The position numbers were made by a program, and so were the translations under genes. Below are positions 48,658 to 57,252 of a stretch of DNA of 64,000 nt, one piece after another. Under the pieces are notes generated by a model, which did no database searches, was not told the origin of the DNA, and worked only from the letters and a program-made list of their open reading frames with translations. Source of the stretch: an uncultured Actinobacillus sp. (lineage in GTDB: Bacteria; Pseudomonadota; Gammaproteobacteria; Enterobacterales; Pasteurellaceae); the NCBI RefSeq assembly GCF_945915845.1, contig NZ_CAMEFX010000004.1:1-64000 (forward strand), in the 5' to 3' direction. Position 1 is the stretch's first letter. Each line of letters opens with the position of its first letter.

Positions 48658-49212
48658 ATGATGCGATGTCCTTGGGTTGGCGACAGCCAAATCTATATTG
48701 ATTATCATGATAATGAGTGGGGAAAGCCGCAATTTGATAGTCAAAAGCTATTTGAAAAAATTTGTCTTGAAGGACAACAGGCCGGGCTTTCGTGGATTAC
48801 AGTGTTAAAGAAAAGAGACGCTTATCGCGCGGCTTTTCATCAATTTAACCCTGAGAAAATCGCCGTAATGACAGCGGCAGACATAGATAAATTAATGCAA
48901 AATGAAGGCTTAATTCGTCATCGTGCCAAATTGGAAGCCATTGTTAAAAATGCTAAGGCTTATCTTCAAATGCAAAAGTGCGGTGAAAATTTTAGTGATT
49001 TTGTGTGGTCTTTTGTGAACCATAAAACCCAAATTAATGATGTGCCAACGCTGAGCGTTATTCCGGCCAAAACAGACACCTCAAAAGCTCTTTCCAAAGC
49101 CTTAAAAAAACGAGGTTTTGTTTTTGTGGGCGAAACCACTTGTTATGCTTTTATGCAATCCATGGGGTTGGTGGATGATCACTTAAATAGTTGCTCTTGC
49201 AAGGCAAAATAA
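48658..49212 (+). CDS. tag: DNA-3-methyladenine glycosylase I
   Basis: Base-excision glycosylase removing 3-methyladenine; 184 residues. Zinc ligands are the N-terminal Cys (MRCPW), His in YHDNEWG, and His plus Cys in DDHLNSCSC at the C-terminus. The block LEGQQAGLSWITVLKKR is characteristic. ATG at 48658 or 48661, both served by AGGAG overlapping the mobA end. An uptake signal lies inside (48976-48984). Confidence 0.95.
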   Translation: MMRCPWVGDSQIYIDYHDNEWGKPQFDSQKLFEKICLEGQQAGLSWITVLKKRDAYRAAFHQFNPEKIAVMTAADIDKLMQNEGLIRHRAKLEAIVKNAKAYLQMQKCGENFSDFVWSFVNHKTQINDVPTLSVIPAKTDTSKALSKALKKRGFVFVGETTCYAFMQSMGLVDDHLNSCSCKAK

Positions 49213-49330
49213 GTTATAAATAAGCCGCTGAAATTTTCAGTTATAAGATATATGTTTTTTGTATTTCTTAATTTGATATAACATGGCTAAAATCCATTTT
49301 GTTTAAAACTTCATTCAAAAGGAAAGTATT

Positions 49331-50116
49331 ATGTTTAAAAAATTTTTATTACTAGCGACCTCTGTTTTTGCTTTTACTTCAACACAAGCGTTAGCAGCGG
49401 ACAGCTTAATCGATCGAATTAATAATAAAGGCACGATTACCGTGGGAACAGAAGGGACATACGCCCCTTTCACTTATCATGATGCGAACGGTAAATTAAC
49501 CGGTTACGATGTGGAAGTAACTCGTGCTGTGGCAGAAAAATTGGGCGTTAAAGTGGAATTCAAAGAAACAGTTTGGGATTCAATGATGGCAGGTTTGAAA
49601 GCAGGTCGTTTTGATATTGTGGCAAACCAAGTCGCATTAACAACACCTGAACGTCGTGCGACCTTTGACAAATCCGAATCTTATAGTTGGTCTGGTGCAA
49701 TGATGGTGGTGCGCTCTGATGAGGACAGTATTAAAACCTTAGATGACATTAAAGGACGTAAAGCGGCACAATCATTAACCAGTAACTATGGTGAACTTGC
49801 TCGTGAAAAACAAGCCAAGATCGTGCCTGTTGACGGGTTAGCGCAATCATTATTAGTTGTACAACAAAAACGTGCGGATTTAACTTTAAATGATAGTTTG
49901 GCGATTTTAGATTACTTGAAGAAAAACCCAAATGCAGGTTTAAAAACAGCTTGGGAATCACCGGCTGAAGATAAATTAGGTTCAGGTTTTATCGTTAATA
50001 AAGGCAATGATGAAGCTCTTGCCAAAATCAGTGCTGCCGTAGTGGAATTACAAAAAGACGGTACATTGAAAAAATTAGGTGAACAATTCTTCGGAAAAGA
50101 TATCAGTGTTAAATAA
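49331..50116 (+). CDS. cystine ABC transporter substrate-binding protein
   Basis: Periplasmic binding protein of 261 residues with signal peptide 1-22 (ends QALAAD). The family 3 solute-binding pattern [25 protein letters not shown] is near 38-62 (quoted by its ends), and [12 protein letters not shown] near 92. It follows the cystine-binding FliY/TcyJ type, and the permease and ATPase follow directly. Substrate by homology only: L-cystine or a related amino acid. Confidence 0.88.
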   Translation: MFKKFLLLATSVFAFTSTQALAADSLIDRINNKGTITVGTEGTYAPFTYHDANGKLTGYDVEVTRAVAEKLGVKVEFKETVWDSMMAGLKAGRFDIVANQVALTTPERRATFDKSESYSWSGAMMVVRSDEDSIKTLDDIKGRKAAQSLTSNYGELAREKQAKIVPVDGLAQSLLVVQQKRADLTLNDSLAILDYLKKNPNAGLKTAWESPAEDKLGSGFIVNKGNDEALAKISAAVVELQKDGTLKKLGEQFFGKDISVK

Positions 50117-50822
50117 TTTTCTTCTTTCTTTACCTTTTATGACCGAGTCCCGTGTGGAGTTGGTCATTAGTGCTTTTTTGCCAATGGTTGAAGCCGCTTT
50201 TTTAGTGTCAATTCCATTGGCAATTTCGTCATTTATTATTGGGATGATTATTGCAGTCGGTGTAGCACTTATCCGTATTACCCCTGTAAATGGTCTTTTT
50301 CATCGCATTGCGTTGGTGTTGGTGAATATCTATATTTCCATTATTCGTGGTACGCCAATGTTAGTGCAGATTTCCGTCGTATTTTACGGCTTACCTGCCA
50401 TTGGTATTTTTATCGATCCTATTCCGGCTGCGATTATTGGTTTTTCACTCAATATAGGTGCTTACGGTTCGGAAACGGTGCGAGCGGCTATTTCTGCTGT
50501 ACCGAAAGGTCAATGGGAAGCAGGTTACACTATTGGAATGAATTATCTTCAAACATTTCGCCGTATTATCGCCCCTCAAGCCTTTCGGGTTGCGGTTCCA
50601 CCATTGAGTAATACGTTTATTGGTTTATTTAAAGATACTTCTTTAGCCTCTGTTGTCACCGTGACAGAAATGTTCCGTGTCGCACAACAAATGGCTAATA
50701 TGTCTTATGACTTTCTGCCTGTTTATATTGAAGCAGGGTTAGTCTATTGGTGTTTCTGCTGGGTATTATTCTTTATTCAAGCCCGTATTGAAAAAAGAAT
50801 GTCTCGTTTTGTGGCACACTAG
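50106..50822 (+). CDS. cystine ABC transporter permease
   Basis: Inner-membrane permease of the HisM/TcyL type, about 238 residues with five helices. The ATPase-contacting loop [23 protein letters not shown] is in the middle. The start is uncertain: GTG at 50106 overlaps the end of the binding-protein gene and has GGA upstream; ATG at 50139 lacks any ribosome site. I chose the GTG. Confidence 0.88.
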   Translation: MLNNFLLSLPFMTESRVELVISAFLPMVEAAFLVSIPLAISSFIIGMIIAVGVALIRITPVNGLFHRIALVLVNIYISIIRGTPMLVQISVVFYGLPAIGIFIDPIPAAIIGFSLNIGAYGSETVRAAISAVPKGQWEAGYTIGMNYLQTFRRIIAPQAFRVAVPPLSNTFIGLFKDTSLASVVTVTEMFRVAQQMANMSYDFLPVYIEAGLVYWCFCWVLFFIQARIEKRMSRFVAH

Positions 50823-50830
50823 GAGATCCT

Positions 50831-51580
50831 ATGATTAAAGTAAACAATATTCAGAAATCTTTTGGTGACAACACCATTTTACGCGGTATTGATTTAGAGA
50901 TTACCAAAGGCGAAGTTGTGGTCATTTTAGGCCCTTCAGGTTCAGGAAAAACCACGTTTTTACGTTGTTTAAATGCCCTTGAAATGCCTGAACAAGGCAC
51001 CATTGAATTTGATAACGCGAATCCCTTAAAAATTGATTTTGGTTCGAACCCTTCTAAAAAAGATATTCTTGCTTTACGCCGGAAATCAGGAATGGTGTTC
51101 CAAAATTATAATCTATTTCCTCATAAAACAGCCTTGGAAAATGTAATGGAAGGGCCGGTTCAAGTACAGGGAAAAAACAAAGAACAAGCACGACAAGAGG
51201 CTTTAGCGTTACTCAGTAAAGTAGGGTTAGCGGATAAAGCGGATCTCTATCCGTTCCAACTTTCAGGCGGACAACAACAGCGAGTAGGTATTGCGCGCGC
51301 TTTGGCATTACAACCTGAGTTAATGCTCTTTGACGAACCCACTTCTGCCCTGGATCCTGAATTAGTGCAAGATGTTTTAGATACCATGAAATCTCTTGCA
51401 AAAGAAGGTTGGACAATGGTGGTTGTGACGCACGAAATTAAATTTGCGCTAGATGTGGCAGATTTAGTGATTGTCATGGATGGTGGCGTAATTGTTGAAC
51501 AGGGCTCGCCACAACAATTATTCGATAACCCACAACACGAACGTACCAAAGCCTTTTTACAGCGTTTACGTTCCCATTAA
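50831..51580 (+). CDS. cystine ABC transporter ATPase
   Basis: Cytoplasmic ATPase of 249 residues in the polar amino acid family. Walker [10 protein letters not shown] is near 35-43, signature [15 protein letters not shown] near 139-153, Walker [15 protein letters not shown] near 160-173, and the switch His in VTHEI. Third gene of the transporter set, 8 bp after the permease. Confidence 0.93.
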   Translation: MIKVNNIQKSFGDNTILRGIDLEITKGEVVVILGPSGSGKTTFLRCLNALEMPEQGTIEFDNANPLKIDFGSNPSKKDILALRRKSGMVFQNYNLFPHKTALENVMEGPVQVQGKNKEQARQEALALLSKVGLADKADLYPFQLSGGQQQRVGIARALALQPELMLFDEPTSALDPELVQDVLDTMKSLAKEGWTMVVVTHEIKFALDVADLVIVMDGGVIVEQGSPQQLFDNPQHERTKAFLQRLRSH

Positions 51581-51611
51581 GCAAATGAATGAGCTGAATT
51601 AATAAACAAAA

Positions 51612-51637
51612 AAAGTGCGGTAAACTCACCGCACTTC
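51612..51637 (-). terminator. terminator of the rimO-ngt operon
   Basis: Two uptake signals in inverted orientation (51613-51621 and 51628-51636) form a 9-bp stem with a 6-base loop; on the minus strand eight T follow. It lies about 75 bp past the ngt stop. Confidence 0.85.
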
Positions 51638-51710
51638 AGCATGTTGATAAAGGTTAGATTTAAAAGATTAATTTTTCTTTTTTTTAACCGCAGTTTTTCG
51701 CGTTACAGTT

Positions 51711-53630
51711 TTATTTTCTGTTTTTTTTACCGTTCACTTTTTGGGTTTTAGGCGTTTCAGTTGAATTTTCCTCTTCCCATTCTTTTACTTTTTGCAAGAA
51801 GATACGTCCCATTGGTCTTGGATCTCCCGTAAACAAGGTTTGTAACCCATTGTTTTCAATAATATGACGGCGTAATGCTAAGCGTTCTTCATGGTTTTCA
51901 GCCAAACGAACGGCACGTTCTACATATTCATCCACAGTATTGGCAATGAGCCATTCCGGTAAGCCTAAACGTTTGAATAAGCCCTCGTCAATGTGTTCAT
52001 GGACTTCCGGGCCTGTTTTACAAATCCCCACTAGGCCTAAGGTTACCATATCAATAATGCCGTTGGTGTTGCCGAATGGGAATGGGTTGACCATCATATC
52101 GCAATTGTGCAATATTTCTAAATATTGCTGATATGGAGTATGTGGATGTGCTGTGGCATTATCGCCCAAGTAAGATTTAATAAAACGTTCTACATAAGGG
52201 TGAGTGATGCCGCTGGATTGTCCTAAGGCAAAATGGAAATGGACTTTGACTTTAGCGCGATCGCGAATAACTTTTAACGCTTCTAAGAAATAAGGGTTTA
52301 ATTTCATGGTCGTTGAGGCAATACCAATGTTGACGACCTCAGGGTTTTCACGCAACTTGTAGTTGACCGATGTAGGGGCTAAAGCGGATGGCACATAAGG
52401 TAACGCATCTTTCGGTAAGCGTAATAAGGTTTCGCTGAAACATTCTTCTGAACCCACGTAATCATCTTCTACAACAACATACTCGATAAATGGCGAATGG
52501 GTTGTGGCCGGATGACCTAATGCGACCGCTTGAATTGGTGCAAGGCGTGTATTGCTTAAGAAAATTGGCAATAGATCCATGCCAATTGACGGCATATATA
52601 AAATTGCCGCTTTATTTTGTTCACAAATATTACGCACAAAATTCATACGGTCTAAAATAGACTCGCCTTCCAACAAATGGAATTCATCAAATACCTCTTG
52701 CCCCGGTTGATCCACGCTGGAATTACCCAAACCAATTAAATGGAAATGTTCACGCGCAGCGATCATTGAGGTCGAGTGTGTGCGATAAATTGAGTGTGCC
52801 GAATGGAAATGCTCCAATACTACGACCATCACCGGTTTACCATTATGATAATCGATACTCGATACATCTCTATCTTGCCAACCCGCCTCTAAGATATGAC
52901 GGCGAATCACTTGGTTTAAAGCATTTTTTACCCAATGCTTATTAGCCGCAATATCATAGCTACAATGCATATAAACATCGTGACTAATACTACTTGGTAC
53001 ATTATTTAAGTTCTGAATTTGGGCTAATTTTTCAGGGAACCATTGCAAAATGGTACCTCGTTTTGAGAAAGCCTCTTTTGTGCCAATAAAACGAGCAGAT
53101 TGCAAGGCGAAACAGAGTGAGGCACAAGTCTCAGGGCTAACTTGCCAAAGCACGTCTAAATTCACATTTAAGTTCGATTCAGGTAAATAAAGAATACAGA
53201 ACTTCACCAAACTTTCTTTTGTTCCGTCCAATTGCACATCTGTCGGGTCGTTATTGGCCGCATTCAAATTATAGACTTGTAGCACGTGATCAGCATTGAT
53301 ATAAGGTGATGAGGCAAAAATCATCGTCATCCAACGTTGGAATGAGAAAAAACGTGTCGCACCACTATCTGAAATCACCAATTCTTTATCGCTGAATAAG
53401 GTGCTAATAGCGGTTGCCATACGTGTACAGAAATATTTCACCATATCGTACTTTAACGTTGGCTCTTTTAGTTGTGTCGGCATTGAAAATTCAATCCCAT
53501 CAATGGCACCAAAATTGCTGTCTAATTTGCCTAAGATATTTAATAGCTCAACACAGGCTTCTTCATAGCTTTTTGCGGCAACTGCTTGTTCAAAGCGTTC
53601 CACATTAGGTTTCTTTTGAGATTCGGTCAT
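51711..53630 (-). CDS. ngt: cytoplasmic N-glycosyltransferase (HMW1C/NGT type)
   Basis: Family 41 glycosyltransferase of 639 residues that attaches hexose to Asn in N-X-S/T sequons of adhesins in the cytoplasm. The N-terminal helical region (1-240) is followed by two Rossmann lobes. Motifs seen: HVYMHCSYD-type segment near 215, HFHSAHSIYRTHSTSM near 275, HPATTHS near 375, and the donor-binding NPFPFGNTNGIIDM near 520. ATG at 53630 after AAGGAG. It lies 14 bp after rimO, the same pairing as the Actinobacillus ngt locus, but no agt gene follows. An A8 tract near the stop is described in the findings. Confidence 0.93.
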   Translation of the reverse strand: MTESQKKPNVERFEQAVAAKSYEEACVELLNILGKLDSNFGAIDGIEFSMPTQLKEPTLKYDMVKYFCTRMATAISTLFSDKELVISDSGATRFFSFQRWMTMIFASSPYINADHVLQVYNLNAANNDPTDVQLDGTKESLVKFCILYLPESNLNVNLDVLWQVSPETCASLCFALQSARFIGTKEAFSKRGTILQWFPEKLAQIQNLNNVPSSISHDVYMHCSYDIAANKHWVKNALNQVIRRHILEAGWQDRDVSSIDYHNGKPVMVVVLEHFHSAHSIYRTHSTSMIAAREHFHLIGLGNSSVDQPGQEVFDEFHLLEGESILDRMNFVRNICEQNKAAILYMPSIGMDLLPIFLSNTRLAPIQAVALGHPATTHSPFIEYVVVEDDYVGSEECFSETLLRLPKDALPYVPSALAPTSVNYKLRENPEVVNIGIASTTMKLNPYFLEALKVIRDRAKVKVHFHFALGQSSGITHPYVERFIKSYLGDNATAHPHTPYQQYLEILHNCDMMVNPFPFGNTNGIIDMVTLGLVGICKTGPEVHEHIDEGLFKRLGLPEWLIANTVDEYVERAVRLAENHEERLALRRHIIENNGLQTLFTGDPRPMGRIFLQKVKEWEEENSTETPKTQKVNGKKNRK

Positions 53631-53644
53631 CACATACTCCTTAA

Positions 53645-54976
53645 TTAACAAGTTCCCCATAAATCATATTCATCGGCATTGGTAATCGTCACATCTAAAA
53701 CATCACCAATTTTCACCGCGCTTTCACTTAAATTATCTACATAAACTACGCCATCAATTTCAGGGGCATCTGCCATTGAACGACCAATAATGCCCTCTTC
53801 ATCAATTTCATCCACGATAACTTTCAGTGTTTTGCCCACTTTTTGTTGTAAACGTTGAGCAGAAATCTGTTGTTGTAATTCCATAAAACGTTGGAAACGT
53901 TCTTCTTTGATATCCTCCGGCACTTGATCGTCCATGTCTGTGGCTTTTGCGCCATCGACCGGGCTAAATTTAAAGCAACCTACGCGATCAAGTTGTGCTT
54001 CTTGTAAGAAATCCAACAGCATTTGGAAATCTTCTTCCGTTTCCCCCGGAAAACCTACAATAAAGGTTGAACGTAAGGTCAATTCAGGGCAAATTTCACG
54101 CCATTTTTTGATACGTTCTAATACACGTTCCACGGAGCCGGGACGTTTCATGGCCTTCAAAATTTTCGGGCTAGCATGCTGCAATGGAATATCCAAATAA
54201 GGCAAAATTTTGCCTTCTGCCATTAATGGAATTAAATCATCTACATGTGGATAAGGATAAACATAATGCAAACGTACCCAAGCACCAAGGGTTCCTAACA
54301 TTTGGCACAAGGTGATTAAATTATTTTTAATCGGCATTCCATTCCAGAAAACCGTTTTATTTTGAGTTTCTTTGCTTTGGTCAAGGGAATAGGCCGAGGT
54401 ATCTTGAGAAACCACTAATAATTCTTTTACCCCGGAATCTACAAGACGTTTGGCTTCATCTAATACTTGTGTAATAGGTCGGCTGTCTAATTTTCCACGT
54501 AAAGATGGAATAATGCAGAAAGTACAATTGTGATCACAGCCTTCTGAAATTTTTAAATAGGCGTAATGCTTCGGCGTTAATTTCACCCCTTGACTCGGTA
54601 CAAGATTAACATAAGGGTTGTATTCAGGTTTTGGCACATATTTATGTACGTGCTCCATCACCGCTTCATAAGAATGTGGCCCTGTAATTTCTAACACTTT
54701 TGGATGCACTTCGCGAATTTGATCTTCTTTTGCGCCCAAGCAACCTGTTACTAATACCTTACCATTGGCTTCCAAGGCTTCACCAATCGCTTCAAGGGAT
54801 TCTTGTACCGCGGAATCAATAAAACCACAGGTATTTACGATCACTAAATCTGCGTTTTCGTAAGTGGGAATAATGTTGTAGCCATCGGTGCGTAACTCTG
54901 TCAAAATACGCTCTGAGTCCACTAAATTTTTGGGACAACCAAGACTAACAAAGCCAATGTTTGGGGTTTTAGACAT
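53645..54976 (-). CDS. rimO: ribosomal protein S12 methylthiotransferase RimO
   Basis: Radical-SAM enzyme that adds a methylthio group to Asp89 of ribosomal protein S12; 443 residues. The N-terminal UPF0004 domain has Cys in SLGCPKN, NTCGF and TGCLG. The radical SAM cluster is CDHNCTFC near 149-156, and the C-terminal TRAM domain ends DLWGTC. Operon with ngt. A dispersed repeat lies upstream. Confidence 0.97.
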   Translation of the reverse strand: MSKTPNIGFVSLGCPKNLVDSERILTELRTDGYNIIPTYENADLVIVNTCGFIDSAVQESLEAIGEALEANGKVLVTGCLGAKEDQIREVHPKVLEITGPHSYEAVMEHVHKYVPKPEYNPYVNLVPSQGVKLTPKHYAYLKISEGCDHNCTFCIIPSLRGKLDSRPITQVLDEAKRLVDSGVKELLVVSQDTSAYSLDQSKETQNKTVFWNGMPIKNNLITLCQMLGTLGAWVRLHYVYPYPHVDDLIPLMAEGKILPYLDIPLQHASPKILKAMKRPGSVERVLERIKKWREICPELTLRSTFIVGFPGETEEDFQMLLDFLQEAQLDRVGCFKFSPVDGAKATDMDDQVPEDIKEERFQRFMELQQQISAQRLQQKVGKTLKVIVDEIDEEGIIGRSMADAPEIDGVVYVDNLSESAVKIGDVLDVTITNADEYDLWGTC

Positions 54977-55054
54977 AAATAGAACTTTCCAGTAAATAAC
55001 GTTATTCGGACGCGTATTTTACCGAAGAACCCCAAAAAAGGCGAATTTTTAGTG

Positions 55055-55325
55055 TAGGGTCTGTTTATCTTTCAATAAAAGGCTGCGGCGGAGCTTATTT
55101 TTTGCCCAATCAAGGCAAAAAAACTGCCGTTTAGTCATTCTAAACAAAGTTTTTTTAACACAGAGTGGGCAAAAAAGAAGCCCGCCCCTTCGGGTTGTGC
55201 CTAAAAAAGCCATCGTCGTTGTTGTAAAACTTGTAAATAGTCCTGCTATTAACTGCGTTTTACGCCTAGCCGATGACTTTTTTAGGCGACAACGCAGCTT
55301 TTTATTGAAAAATAAACAGACCCTA
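55055..55325. repeat. full-length copy of a dispersed palindromic element, 271 bp
   Basis: Imperfect terminal inverted repeats: 55055-55085 (TAGGGTCTGTTTATC...) and its complement at 55295-55325, with 29 of 31 matching. Two further nested inverted pairs lie inside: TTTTTTGCCC/GGGCAAAAAA and GCCTAAAAAAG(c)CATCG against its complement ending near 55290. A small GTTTAG/CTAAAC hairpin is also present. No open reading frame or transposase is found. It occupies most of the rimO-kefC gap (54977-55365). Confidence 0.88.
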
Positions 55326-55365
55326 AAGATTTTGTAAAGATTTAACTGCGTATTAAGGAGTATTT

Positions 55366-57171
55366 ATGGCAGCAGCAGAAGGGGCTAATCAACTCATCAA
55401 TGTGGTGACATTATTAACTGCCGCAGTGATTGCCGTCCCTTTATTTAAACGTTTAGGATTGGGGTCTGTATTAGGTTATTTAGCCGCCGGTTTAGTCATT
55501 GGCCCCTTTGGCTTAGGGGTGTTTACAGATCCCGAGGGAATCATTCATCTCGCTGAACTTGGTGTTGTGATGTTTTTATTCATCATTGGGTTAGAAATGA
55601 AACCCTCTCATATTTGGGGATTGCGTAACCATATTTTCTGTTTAGGTGCTTTTCAAATTGGCTTATGTACTTCCGCTTTAACAGGACTTGCCATGGCATT
55701 TGGGTTTGATTGGCGCGTGGCGTTTGTCAGTGCCGCAGGCTTTGTGTTAACTTCAACAGCGATTGTGATGCAAGAGCTCAGCGATCGCGGTGATGTTGCC
55801 ACCCCAAGGGGACAAAGTATTGTTTCCATTTTATTATTTGAAGACTTATTGATTGTGCCTTTACTGGCCATCGTCACTTTCTTATCGCCAAACCACGTAG
55901 AATCCAGTGAGCCTTTATGGCAAAAAATTGCTTTGGCAGGGGGATCTATTGCGGTATTAGTGGCAGCAGGGCTTTGGCTATTAAATCCATTATTTAAAAT
56001 TCTCGCCAAAACCAAAAACCGAGAAGTGATGACGGCAGCCGCATTATTGGTAGTATTGGGTTCCGCATTGCTAATGGAAGGCGGCGGTTTATCCATGGCA
56101 ATGGGGGCGTTTGTGGCCGGCGTATTGTTATCCGAATCAAGCTTCCGTCATCAACTTGAAGCAGACGTTGAGCCCTTCCGTGGATTATTGTTAGGGTTGT
56201 TTTTCTTAGGGGTAGGCATGTCCCTAAACTTAACGGTGGTTATGGAAAACTGGGGCTTAATTATCGCAGGCGTGTTGAGCTTTATGTTGGTCAAAGCACT
56301 CTGTATTTATATTGTGGCACGTGTTACGCGCACCAGCCATGCCAACGCCATTGATCGTATGATTATTATGGCGCAAGGTGGCGAATTTGCTTTTGTTCTC
56401 TTTGCGGCCGCTGCCGCTAAAGGCGTGATCAGTGCAGAAGTCCAAGCCAATATGACCGCTATTGTGGTGCTCTCAATGGTTTTAACGCCAGTTTTCATTA
56501 TTTTGCACAAAAAATATCTCATCCCACATTTAACCCATACGCAAGAGCAAGCGGCTGATCATATTGAAGAACAACATCCAACGGTGCTAATTGGTTTGGG
56601 GCGTTTTGGGCAAATTATCAATCAAATGCTCGTGATGACAGGATATCACCCAACTATTATTGATAAAGACGCGCATTTAATTGCCAATATGAAAAAACGC
56701 GGTATTAAAAGTTATTACGGCGATGCAACACGCCCTGAGCTTTTACATGCCGCTGGTGTTGAACATGCGGAGCTGTTAATCGTGGCTATTGATGACAAAC
56801 ACCAAGCTCTGCATATTGTTGAATTAGCACGCAAAATGAACCCGCAAATAAAAATTATTGCGCGTGCTTACGATCGTCTTGCCGTGTTTGATTTGTATGA
56901 TGCCGGTGCGGATATTCAAGTGCGTGAAACCTTTGATTCCGCCTTGCGTGCCGGTAAAAAAGCCTTGCTTTCTTTGGGGATGGATGACGATGTGGTCAAT
57001 GAAATTACCGAAACCTATTTCGACAAAGACCGTCATTCTATCAAGGTAATGGCGGAAGTGTATGACCCGAAAATTGCCCCATTTGAAAACGCGGAATTAA
57101 TCAAAATCGCCTTGGAAGTGGATCAAGAATTAATGGCGGAAGTGCAACAGATTATGCAGAAAAAACATTAG
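55366..57171 (+). CDS. glutathione-regulated-type K+/H+ antiporter (KefB/KefC family)
   Basis: CPA2 antiporter of 601 residues. The N-terminal membrane domain has about 12 helices (1-385). The C-terminal RCK/TrkA-N domain begins TVLIGLGRFGQIINQML near 406 and contains the NAD-binding Asp in IIDKD. It matches E. coli KefB/KefC in length. No KefF/KefG partner is adjacent, so glutathione control is inferred only. ATG follows AAGGAG. The paralogue identity (KefB or KefC) is not settled. Confidence 0.9.
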   Translation: MAAAEGANQLINVVTLLTAAVIAVPLFKRLGLGSVLGYLAAGLVIGPFGLGVFTDPEGIIHLAELGVVMFLFIIGLEMKPSHIWGLRNHIFCLGAFQIGLCTSALTGLAMAFGFDWRVAFVSAAGFVLTSTAIVMQELSDRGDVATPRGQSIVSILLFEDLLIVPLLAIVTFLSPNHVESSEPLWQKIALAGGSIAVLVAAGLWLLNPLFKILAKTKNREVMTAAALLVVLGSALLMEGGGLSMAMGAFVAGVLLSESSFRHQLEADVEPFRGLLLGLFFLGVGMSLNLTVVMENWGLIIAGVLSFMLVKALCIYIVARVTRTSHANAIDRMIIMAQGGEFAFVLFAAAAAKGVISAEVQANMTAIVVLSMVLTPVFIILHKKYLIPHLTHTQEQAADHIEEQHPTVLIGLGRFGQIINQMLVMTGYHPTIIDKDAHLIANMKKRGIKSYYGDATRPELLHAAGVEHAELLIVAIDDKHQALHIVELARKMNPQIKIIARAYDRLAVFDLYDAGADIQVRETFDSALRAGKKALLSLGMDDDVVNEITETYFDKDRHSIKVMAEVYDPKIAPFENAELIKIALEVDQELMAEVQQIMQKKH

Positions 57172-57195
57172 TTCCTGAAAAATATCGAAAAAAAC

Positions 57196-57227
57196 AACCG
57201 CGCTTTATTTCATGACAAAGCGCGGTT
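57196..57227. terminator. bidirectional hairpin terminator, left flank of efe
   Basis: AACCGCGCTTT/AAAGCGCGGTT, 11-bp stem, with A-tract and T-rich flanks. It serves kefC (+) and efeU (-). It is nearly identical to 61096-61127. Confidence 0.88.
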
Positions 57228-57252
57228 AATTTATTGTGAAAAATGAGGCGAT

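Noticed and set aside
51581..51710. An agt-like glycosyltransferase gene next to ngt
   Set aside because: The gap holds only the terminator and the out-of-frame tail; the next gene is the convergent cystine transporter ATPase.
55055..55325. The repeat as an insertion sequence
   Set aside because: Only 271 bp, no transposase frame on either strand and no clear flanking target duplication.
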